Below, in pieces: positions 1-5,737 of a stretch of DNA of 12,108 nucleotides. The notes under the pieces were generated by a model. It made no database searches, was not told the DNA's origin, and saw only the letters and a list, made by a program, of their open reading frames with translations. This stretch comes from Victivallales bacterium. Lineage in GTDB: Bacteria > Verrucomicrobiota > Lentisphaeria > Oligosphaerales > Oligosphaeraceae. How positions within the stretch are numbered: position 1 is the first letter of the stretch; the number at the start of each line of letters is the position of its first letter. The position numbers and the translations under genes are program-made. The stretch is taken from the NCBI GenBank assembly GCA_017538465.1, contig JAFYIW010000336.1, positions 1-12,108 of the forward strand, in the 5' to 3' direction.

Positions 1-911
1 AGATTGCCGAGAACAAGGAGTTGCTCTCCGAGAACAACGATCCTGAAATGGCTGAGATGATCACGGCGGACTTGGAGGAGCTCCAATCCAAGGTCACCCC
101 TCTGGAGCAGCGTCTCAAGATGCTGATTCTGCCCAGCCATCCCAACGAAGGGCGCGATGTCATCGTGGAGATTCGTCCCGCGGCGGGTGGCGACGAGGCG
201 AGCCTTTTCGCCGGCGACCTCTATCGGATGTACACGCGCTACTGCGAGACGAAGGGCTGGCACGTCGAGCTTTTGGATCTGGGCGAGACCGAAGTCGGCG
301 GCATCAAGAATGTCTCGTTCATGGTGCGCGGCGACGAGGCATGGAGCCTGCTTCACTTCGAGTCAGGCGTCCATCGTGTGCAGCGTGTGCCAACGACGGA
401 GACGCAGGGGCGCATCCATACCTCCACGGCGACCGTGGCAGTGATGGCGGAGGCTCAGGAGGTCGATATTGAACTGAGGCCCGAGGACTTGCGCATTGAC
501 GTCTTCCGTTCCTCTGGCGCAGGTGGCCAGGGCGTGAACCGAACCGACTCCGCCGTGCGCGTGACTTATCTGCCCACGGGGGATTTCGTGGCCAGCCAGC
601 AGGAACGCTCCCAGCACAAGAACAAGGATATTGCGATGCGCATTCTGCGCTCACGGCTGCTGGAACGTCGCCAGCAGGAGGAGGACGCCAAGAATGCCGC
701 CGAACGGCGTAGTCAAATCGGCAATGGCGATCGTTCCGAAAAGGCACGGACTTATAATTTCCCCCAGAACCGCGTGACCGACCATCGTTTCAATATCACG
801 CGCTATGACCTGCCAGCCATCATCGACGGCAACCTCGATGGTCTGCTCGGTGAAATCCGCGCCGCCGATGCCGAACAACGCCTTGCCCAGGAACTCCACC
901 TGGATAATTAA
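1..911 (+). CDS. prfA: Peptide chain release factor 1 (RF1), 5' end cut off by the window
   Basis: Class I release factor that reads UAA and UAG in the ribosomal A site and triggers hydrolysis of peptidyl-tRNA. The reading frame is open from the window edge (first full codon at base 3, IAENKELLSENNDPEMAEM) to TAA at 909-911. The true start therefore lies upstream, and about 60 residues are missing compared with the usual ~360. The visible part contains the GGDEA segment, the codon-recognition tripeptide of the PxT type as P-T-T (390-398) in the context RVPTTETQGRIHTS, and the catalytic GGQ loop (522-530, SSGAGGQGVN). The PTT-to-GGQ spacing of about 45 residues and the QERSQHKNK and TYNFPQNRVTDHR segments are typical of RF1. 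RF2 would have SPF at the tripeptide. The usual partner prmC does not follow; the next gene is convergent. Confidence 0.97.
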   Translation, partial: IAENKELLSENNDPEMAEMITADLEELQSKVTPLEQRLKMLILPSHPNEGRDVIVEIRPAAGGDEASLFAGDLYRMYTRYCETKGWHVELLDLGETEVGGIKNVSFMVRGDEAWSLLHFESGVHRVQRVPTTETQGRIHTSTATVAVMAEAQEVDIELRPEDLRIDVFRSSGAGGQGVNRTDSAVRVTYLPTGDFVASQQERSQHKNKDIAMRILRSRLLERRQQEEDAKNAAERRSQIGNGDRSEKARTYNFPQNRVTDHRFNITRYDLPAIIDGNLDGLLGEIRAADAEQRLAQELHLDN

Positions 912-934
912 GGTGAGAGGTTAGAGGTGAGAGG
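912..934. repeat. Heptanucleotide tandem repeat (GGTGAGA type) after the prfA stop
   Basis: Three head-to-tail 7-nt units directly follow the prfA stop codon: GGTGAGA (912-918), GGTTAGA (919-925), GGTGAGA (926-932), then GG. The same unit occurs three times at 12045-12065 next to trxB, where its complement CTCTCAC forms the trxB leader. Here the repeat does not lie in front of any visible start codon. Confidence 0.8.
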
Positions 935-937
935 CGA

Positions 938-1049
938 ATCGGGAGGGCCGTGCTCCCGCGCGACCTGCACGGATCGGGAGGGCCGTGCTCCCGCACGCCC
1001 TCTGGTTGTTAGTTGGGAGGGCCGTGCTCCAGCACGCCCTTCTGGTCAC
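938..1049. repeat. Three direct copies of a GGGAGGGCCGTGCTCC hairpin repeat
   Basis: The core GGGAGGGCCGTGCTCC begins at 941, 976 and 1015. Copies 1 and 2 share a preceding ATC, and copies 2 and 3 share the downstream context GCACGCCCT...CTGGT. In copy 2 the core can fold as GGG-(C)-CGTGC, loop TCCC, GCACG-CCC. The array fills the space between the convergent ends of prfA and the MATE gene, so it may help end transcription from either side, but no T-tract follows any copy. A dispersed intergenic repeat family is the more neutral reading. Confidence 0.75.
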
Positions 1050-1062
1050 AGGATGCGGACCG

Positions 1063-2445
1063 TTAATTGCTAAGGATCTTGATATGCTTCCATTTTCCGG
1101 AGCGGAAACGGAGCCATACGGGAATGATTCCGCTGATATAGGAAAGGTTCCAGATGAGCCAGGTGGGGATGATGTCCAGGTGGAGAGGAACCAGGCAGAA
1201 CCACGCCAGGAAGGTGGTGAACCAGTTGAAAAGGACATTGATGAGCATTGCTGCGAAGGTGTCGCCGCCGCCTTGTAGCCCGCCGATATAGATAAGATAT
1301 ATCCCGTTGAAGAAGACGCTGATGCAGTTGATGCGCATCATCCAGCAGGCGGCCTGGACGAGGGAGTCGTAGCCCAGCGTGGCGTCGTCGCTGGTAAAGA
1401 GATTCACCATGCTGGGTGTCAGAAATAGATAGGCCAGTGCGAGAGTGGTGCTGTAGATGAGGGCGAGTTTCAGCCCCGAATAGACCGCGCGTTCCGCCTC
1501 GGGAGTGTCCTGGGCGCCCAGCCGCTGGCTGGTCAGGCTGGTCACGCCAATCTGCAGGCCGTTCATGGGCAGGAAGCTGATGAGCTCCCAGCTCATCACG
1601 ATGGTCATTGCCGCCGCCGCATCCACGCTCACGCCGTGGAAGACGAACACGACCACCGTGAAGGAGGCGCTGCACAAGAGTCCCGTCAGACCACTGGGGT
1701 AGCCAAAACGGAATAGCGCCTTCACGACCTCGGGGGCAGGGTGGAACATCTTTTCCGACCGCCAGGGAGCCTGCCGGAATTTGCGGATTACGCCCCAGGC
1801 CAGGATGGCGGTCATTGCGAAGGAGGAAGCCACGGTGCCGATGGCCGCGCCGTCAATGCCCATTGCGGGGAAGCCCCATTTGCCGAAGATGAGCACGTAG
1901 TTGACTACGAGGTTCACCACCAGCGCGACACCATTTCCCCACATGATGATGGCGGTCTCGCCGATGCCGGAGAAGAAGGAGGCCAGAGGCGAGCGGAAGA
2001 GTCCGAAGAAGCATCCGATGGTACAAATCCAGAAGTAGCGCAGTTCCTGCTGCGTCTGGAGAGCCTCATGGGAACCCGCCGTGAAAAGCCGCGAGACGCC
2101 CCACGCCAGCAGCAGAATCAGCGGGTAGGTCCAGAAGGCCAGCCGCAAGGTCTGGATGGTCGTGCGTGGACACTCCTCGTAGTTCTTTGCGCCGAATTGA
2201 CGAGCCACCAGCGCCGACGAGTAGGCCAAAAGTCCCACGAAGAAAACCATGCACGTCCAGCAGGCCGAGCCGCCCTGCATGCACGCCGCCATCTCCGTCT
2301 TGCCCAGACGGGACAAATACAGGCGGTCCACGAACATCATCGCCGTGTCGAAGAGGCTCGACATCATCATCGGCAAGGCGATCGGCAATAGCTTGCCAAT
2401 GCCGCCGGCGCCACGCCAATGGGATGAATTGCGAATCGAAAACAT
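1063..2445 (-). CDS. MATE-family multidrug/Na+ (or H+) antiporter
   Basis: Inner-membrane exporter of the MATE (NorM/DinF-like) family, which extrudes cationic or other small molecules in exchange for Na+ or H+. The 460 residues match the usual length and are hydrophobic throughout, consistent with 12 helices in two related halves. Helix 1 reads IALPMMMSSLFDTAMMFVD, with an Asp at residue 40 where NorM proteins keep a cation-binding Asp. The first half ends with the family signature NYVLIFGKWGFPAMGIDGAA (residues 182-201). The second half carries SWELISFLPMNGLQIGVTSL, with the conserved Glu, and ends in a short basic tail. Start ATG at 2443-2445, stop TAA at 1063-1065. No Shine-Dalgarno sequence precedes the start. 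It is convergent with prfA and divergent from the glycosidase gene. The substrate cannot be read from the sequence. Confidence 0.95.
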   Translation of the reverse strand: MFSIRNSSHWRGAGGIGKLLPIALPMMMSSLFDTAMMFVDRLYLSRLGKTEMAACMQGGSACWTCMVFFVGLLAYSSALVARQFGAKNYEECPRTTIQTLRLAFWTYPLILLLAWGVSRLFTAGSHEALQTQQELRYFWICTIGCFFGLFRSPLASFFSGIGETAIIMWGNGVALVVNLVVNYVLIFGKWGFPAMGIDGAAIGTVASSFAMTAILAWGVIRKFRQAPWRSEKMFHPAPEVVKALFRFGYPSGLTGLLCSASFTVVVFVFHGVSVDAAAAMTIVMSWELISFLPMNGLQIGVTSLTSQRLGAQDTPEAERAVYSGLKLALIYSTTLALAYLFLTPSMVNLFTSDDATLGYDSLVQAACWMMRINCISVFFNGIYLIYIGGLQGGGDTFAAMLINVLFNWFTTFLAWFCLVPLHLDIIPTWLIWNLSYISGIIPVWLRFRSGKWKHIKILSN

Positions 2446-2460
2446 GGTTGTGCTGGACGG

Positions 2461-2480
2461 AATTGTCGTAAATTGTCATA
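2461..2480. promoter_or_regulatory. Tandem 10-bp direct repeat in the MATE upstream region
   Basis: Two adjacent decamers, AATTGTCGTA (2461-2470) and AATTGTCATA (2471-2480), differ at one base. A 10-bp period places both on the same DNA face. They lie 16 to 35 bp upstream of the MATE start codon, where a regulator or polymerase would contact that gene's promoter. The role is inferred from position only. Confidence 0.45.
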
Positions 2481-2496
2481 ATCTAGCCCGGCTTTG

Positions 2497-2552
2497 CAGT
2501 TTTTCCTAGACTGTCAGGGAAAAACATCTCCCTGAAACGGGATATAGTATCC
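2497..2552 (+). promoter_or_regulatory. Putative control region and promoter of the glycosidase gene
   Basis: Three overlapping symmetric elements are visible. GTTTTTCC (2499-2506) and GGAAAAAC (2518-2525) form an 8-bp inverted repeat with an 11-bp centre. TCAGGGA (2514-2520) and TCCCTGA (2529-2535) form a 7-bp inverted repeat with an 8-bp centre. GGATA-TAG-TATCC (2540-2552) contains a -10-like TATAGT (2543-2548). No good -35 box lies at the right distance, which suits an activator-dependent promoter. A transcript starting about 2555 would leave a ~30-nt leader before ATG 2587. Confidence 0.45.
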
Positions 2553-2586
2553 TGTGTTCACAAAGACAACCACTTGGGCAAAACGA

Positions 2587-4803
2587 ATGAAACTGATGCG
2601 TGTTTTTTGGCTTGTCCTGTTGGGCGGCGGACTGTTTTTCCAAATGGCAAGAGGCGAGGAGAAAGAAGCAATGCTGGAGGCCTTGAAGGCGAAGTTGAAT
2701 GCGGAACCCGAGTTGCATGCGTCAATCGAGGTGTTGCCGGGCACGAATCCGAAGATTATTCTGAATGACCGGAAGGTGGATGCACTGCTGTACAACGCAC
2801 CGTATGCCTGGAAATATGACGAGAAGAACACGCAGGAGAAGATTGCGAATTTCCATCAGGGCGGCATCGATTTGCTTAGCCTTGGCATCGAGACAGGTGT
2901 CTGGCATGCGGATGGCTCCATTGACGAGGAGTATATCGCCAGCGTCCTCTATCGTGCGCTGCTTCTTAATCCCGACGCCTACCTGAACCTCTCCATCAAC
3001 CTCAATGGCGCGCCACGCTGGTGGATGGATGCCCATCCGGAGGAATTGATGGACTATGCGAATGGCGGCGTGGATTCCACCGCCAAAGATCCCATCTTCA
3101 ATGTGCGGGCGCCTTCCTACGCATCGCTGAAGTGGCGTCAGGATGCCACGGACTACCTCCGCAAGGTGGTCTCCTTCGTGGAGTCCATTCCCGCCGGCAA
3201 ACGCGTCTTCAGCTATCGTGTGGACTATGGCATCTACCGCGAGTGGCACTACTACGGGATGCGCTCTGGAATGCCCGGTACTTGTGCGGCAATGCGGGAG
3301 GCCTTCCGGCGTCATCTTGCCGAACAGTATCATACGGATGCGGCGTTGCAGGCGGCCTGGCATGATTCCGAGGTCACCTTGGCGAACGCCGAAATCCCCT
3401 CGCAGGAGGCACGGCTGCATTCGATTGCGGATGGCGCGACGTTGCGTGATCCCGTGGAGGACCGCGCGGTGATCGACTTCCTCCACACGATGCAGTATGA
3501 GATGCGCGACCTGGTGATTGCCTGCGACCAGGCGGTCAAGGAGGCGTGCGGCTACCGCAAGCTCTGTGGAAACTACCACGGATACCTCTTCGGGATGGAG
3601 TATCCCGTGGAGGCGTGGCATCTGGAAAATGAGGCCGTGCTGGACTCCGGCGTGGTGGATTGGCAGTCCTCGCCGAATCTCTATTCCAACCGCGAGGTGG
3701 ATGACGCCGAATTCGGGCGTAGTCCCATCGAAAGTTACACCCTGCGAGGAAAGCTCGCCATCCAGGAACACGACAGTCGTACCTATCTGGCGGTGGAGGA
3801 GACCTACCATCGGCATGTCTCTACCCCCGCGCAGTCGGTCACCACGCTGGCGCGCGATTTTGCCCAGACGCTCTGCCGCAATGCGGGGTGTTGGTATATG
3901 GACTTCGCACGGGACTGGTACAATGATCCAGAAATCTTCGCGTTCTTCCGCAAATTGGAGCCAATTCGTGCACTCGCCACGCACAACACGTCGGTTTCCG
4001 AGGTCGCCATCGTGGGAGACTTGGAGAGCATCTACTACCACAAGATTTCCACACGGCCCCTTGACGTGGTCTTCGATTCCAACGTACAGGAACTCACGCA
4101 CACCGCCACGCCCTTTGATGTGCTGCTCTTTGAAGATTTGACGAATCCGAATGTCCGCGACTACAAGGTCTATGTCTTCCCTGACCTCTTCTACCTCACG
4201 CCCGAAAAGGCGGCGGTCATCGAAAAGCTCCGCGCGGCAGGCAAGAGCCTCGTGTGGCTCTATGCACCAGGCTATCTCAATGCACAGGGGCACTCTGTTG
4301 CAAACATCCAGGCGTTGACTGGCTTTGCCGTCCAAGATGACTCCACGCCATACATGGCCACTGCTTTCCTGACCAACGGCGAGCCGATGACACCTTGCTC
4401 CTCCGTCGCCTTCGCACCGTCCTTCAGCATCGCTGCCTCCGAGGCGCAGCCCTTGGCAAATCGCACTGCCGATGGAGGCGGCGTGACCTATGCCATGCGG
4501 GAAACTGCCAATGGCGCCAAGGAGTTCTATTCCACTACAGGCTTCCTCTCCAGGAATGCCTGGAGGCAGCTCTTTCGGGAGTGCGGGTTGCATTGCTATG
4601 AGGATTCTGGAACCAGCGTCGTCTGGGCCAGCCATTCCTTTATCTCCATCAATGGCAAGCCCGGCAAATACATCATCGCATTGCCAGAGTCACGACTTGT
4701 GACCGAAGTGCTCCCGGAGCAGGGCGCCACATCCGAACCAACCACTGCCATTGAGGTCGAACTCACCGAGGAAATCGGTCTGCGAATGTATTATCTGGAG
4801 TGA
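2587..4803 (+). CDS. Secreted GH42-like (clan GH-A) glycoside hydrolase
   Basis: Predicted exported glycosidase of the beta-galactosidase GH42-like type. I chose ATG 2587 (738 residues) because it opens directly into a signal peptide, MKLMRVFWLVLLGGGLFFQM, with probable cleavage after A-R-G. An in-frame GTG at 2554 would put 11 odd residues in front and coincides with the likely transcription start. Residues ~50-440 look like a TIM barrel. The segment YREWHYYGM, followed by an AFRRHLAEQY...ALQAAWHD stretch, matches the GH42 acid/base region, so E219 is the probable acid/base. LAIQEHDSR supplies the probable nucleophile E394, with EE at 404-405 as alternative. Residues ~450-590 (VYVFPDLFYLTPEKAAVI, then KLRAAGKSLVWLYAPGY) resemble the Rossmann-like GH42 trimerisation domain, followed by a beta-rich end. 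Substrate unknown. Family assignment is from motif resemblance and may fall in a neighbouring GH-A family. Confidence 0.8.
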   Translation: MKLMRVFWLVLLGGGLFFQMARGEEKEAMLEALKAKLNAEPELHASIEVLPGTNPKIILNDRKVDALLYNAPYAWKYDEKNTQEKIANFHQGGIDLLSLGIETGVWHADGSIDEEYIASVLYRALLLNPDAYLNLSINLNGAPRWWMDAHPEELMDYANGGVDSTAKDPIFNVRAPSYASLKWRQDATDYLRKVVSFVESIPAGKRVFSYRVDYGIYREWHYYGMRSGMPGTCAAMREAFRRHLAEQYHTDAALQAAWHDSEVTLANAEIPSQEARLHSIADGATLRDPVEDRAVIDFLHTMQYEMRDLVIACDQAVKEACGYRKLCGNYHGYLFGMEYPVEAWHLENEAVLDSGVVDWQSSPNLYSNREVDDAEFGRSPIESYTLRGKLAIQEHDSRTYLAVEETYHRHVSTPAQSVTTLARDFAQTLCRNAGCWYMDFARDWYNDPEIFAFFRKLEPIRALATHNTSVSEVAIVGDLESIYYHKISTRPLDVVFDSNVQELTHTATPFDVLLFEDLTNPNVRDYKVYVFPDLFYLTPEKAAVIEKLRAAGKSLVWLYAPGYLNAQGHSVANIQALTGFAVQDDSTPYMATAFLTNGEPMTPCSSVAFAPSFSIAASEAQPLANRTADGGGVTYAMRETANGAKEFYSTTGFLSRNAWRQLFRECGLHCYEDSGTSVVWASHSFISINGKPGKYIIALPESRLVTEVLPEQGATSEPTTAIEVELTEEIGLRMYYLE

Positions 4804-4912
4804 AACGGCACAGTTGGTTTTAGGAATCGCTGAAAGACAAGCGGCACTTATGGTGTGCTGCGCCGCCTGGATTCTCAGTTTTTCCGGAAAAAGCGAGAAA
4901 TTATTCTTTTTA
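4804..4912 (+). other. Intergenic stretch after the glycosidase gene, with a perfect palindrome
   Basis: No credible gene is seen between 4804 and 5031. GCGGC (4841-4845) and GCCGC (4862-4866) could form a weak hairpin without a T-tract, a poor candidate terminator. TTTTTCCGGAAAAA (4879-4892) is a perfect 14-bp palindrome. With the flanking bases it contains CAGTTTTTCC (4876-4885), identical to 2497-2506 upstream of the glycosidase gene, so it looks more like a protein-binding site than an RNA hairpin. Confidence 0.5.
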
Positions 4913-4942
4913 TTGGAAAATCCGATTTGGGTGACGTATTAA
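4913..4942 (+). promoter_or_regulatory. Putative sigma-70 promoter for the membrane-protein gene at 5032
   Basis: TTGGAA (4913-4918) and TATTAA (4937-4942) are separated by 18 bp; each matches four of six consensus bases. Transcription would begin near 4949, at the base of the hairpin at 4948-4991. Assigned by eye. Confidence 0.4.
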
Positions 4943-4947
4943 CGACG

Positions 4948-4991
4948 GACGCCTTTGCCTGAAAAGTCCGAAAGGCAAGCACTGAAGCGTC
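4948..4991 (+). ncRNA. Candidate structured 5' leader of the gene at 5032
   Basis: GACGC (4948-4952) pairs with GCGTC (4987-4991). Inside it TTGCCT (4955-4960) pairs with AGGCAA (4973-4978), with a possible extra T-G pair. The internal loop is asymmetric and the apical loop is 12 nt. A competing fold pairs CGGAC (4946-4950) with GTCCG (4966-4970), and GCCTTT (4951-4956) can also pair with AAAGGC (4971-4976). Two exclusive folds at the 5' end of a likely 80-nt leader suggest a regulatory RNA, but it matches no riboswitch consensus I know. Confidence 0.35.
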
Positions 4992-5031
4992 AGTTTTCCT
5001 GCGACAATCACCAACCCAGGCAACCCACATT

Positions 5032-5640
5032 ATGTCAATTCTCGGCGGTGGAATAGGATTCTTCCAGAAGATGGTTTACAAAATGGACAACGCGATGTTC
5101 AATCACGACGGCAGCGCGGGGCCCAATTATCAGCCGACCACGCGCGCATTGATTCTGCCGCTGGTGGCAGGAATCATCGCAGGCTTCTATCTGGTGTATT
5201 GCAGTTTCCAGGGGGGGAAGGAACAGGAGGAGATGATTCTGCGCCAGCTCTTCTATGCGTTGCCCATCCTGGCCGGTGTCAACGTCCTTTTCATGATCAA
5301 GCATGTCTTTGATCTGCCGACTTGGACGCGGCGTTTCTTCTACCCCATCTTCATTGCAGTGGTCACAGTGGTCTTCTTTTCATTGGTGGCCTATGTGTCC
5401 GCATGGATCGTCGGGCTGGTCTTTACGTGCCTTGTCATCAAAGTCGCCTTCGGGGCCGCCTTCGGCACCAATGGCGGTTCTCAGAGTTCTTCGGAACCGA
5501 CCTACCGGGAAGAAGCCGTGGTGGATGACGGGTCGATTTTCGGCAAGAGCCTATACCGTGAGGAAGGGAGGAGTGACTGGCATGACAACTGCGGGACCCT
5601 CTATGAAGAGGCCGACGGCGGCTTCAGGAAGAAATACTGA
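5032..5640 (+). CDS. Unknown four-helix membrane protein with an acidic tail carrying YxEE-like motifs
   Basis: I do not recognise a family. The 202 residues begin with a ~37-residue Gly-containing segment (MSILGGGIGF) that is not a cleavable signal peptide. Four hydrophobic helices follow at about 38-59, 72-92, 102-122 and 123-144. The last two are nearly continuous and could form a hairpin. The tail (145-202) is soluble and acidic. Three short related motifs are spaced 17 and 16 residues apart: TYREE (Tyr158), LYREE (Tyr175) and LYEEA (Tyr191). Start ATG 5032 is preceded by a G-poor CAACCCACATT and no Shine-Dalgarno sequence; stop TGA at 5638-5640. The first nine bases, ATGTCAATT, are identical to those of the next gene, which lies 97 bp downstream on the same strand. 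The real gene is well supported; the function is not. Confidence 0.8.
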   Translation: MSILGGGIGFFQKMVYKMDNAMFNHDGSAGPNYQPTTRALILPLVAGIIAGFYLVYCSFQGGKEQEEMILRQLFYALPILAGVNVLFMIKHVFDLPTWTRRFFYPIFIAVVTVVFFSLVAYVSAWIVGLVFTCLVIKVAFGAAFGTNGGSQSSSEPTYREEAVVDDGSIFGKSLYREEGRSDWHDNCGTLYEEADGGFRKKY

Positions 5641-5654
5641 ACGGGCATCAGCTC

Positions 5655-5678
5655 AAAGGAAAGGCTTTCCATTTTTTT
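5655..5678 (+). terminator. Probable intrinsic terminator after the membrane-protein gene
   Basis: GGAAA (5658-5662) pairs with TTTCC (5666-5670) around a GGC loop, and the flanking AAA and TTT can extend the stem past a bulged A. Seven consecutive T residues follow at 5672-5678. The stem is short, so termination may be partial and the SEL1 gene downstream could receive read-through. Confidence 0.5.
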
Positions 5679-5737
5679 CTCATTAAAACTTCAACCACTT
5701 TTTAAGTTCAACTCGCAACCAGTCAGGAATTTCCGTC

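Noticed and set aside
912..1049. CRISPR array from the repeats after prfA
   Set aside because: Only three imperfectly spaced copies; copies 2 and 3 share their flanking sequence, so there are no unique spacers, and no cas gene is present.
2554..2586. Upstream GTG start for the glycosidase
   Set aside because: It coincides with the probable transcription start and would place 11 residues before a well-formed signal peptide that begins at 2587.
2722..4635. 637-codon open frame antisense to the glycosidase gene
   Set aside because: It has no recognisable domain, lies wholly opposite a gene with signal peptide and catalytic motifs, and long antisense frames are expected from codon bias in G+C-rich genes.
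4751..4942. Small open frame after the glycosidase gene
   Set aside because: It begins inside the glycosidase coding region in another frame and ends in the promoter region of the next gene; no motif or start context supports it.
4941..5031. Known riboswitch (c-di-GMP-I or fluoride type) before the gene at 5032
   Set aside because: A GACGC sequence recalls the c-di-GMP-I class, but the other conserved elements and stem order are missing, so only an unclassified structure is claimed.
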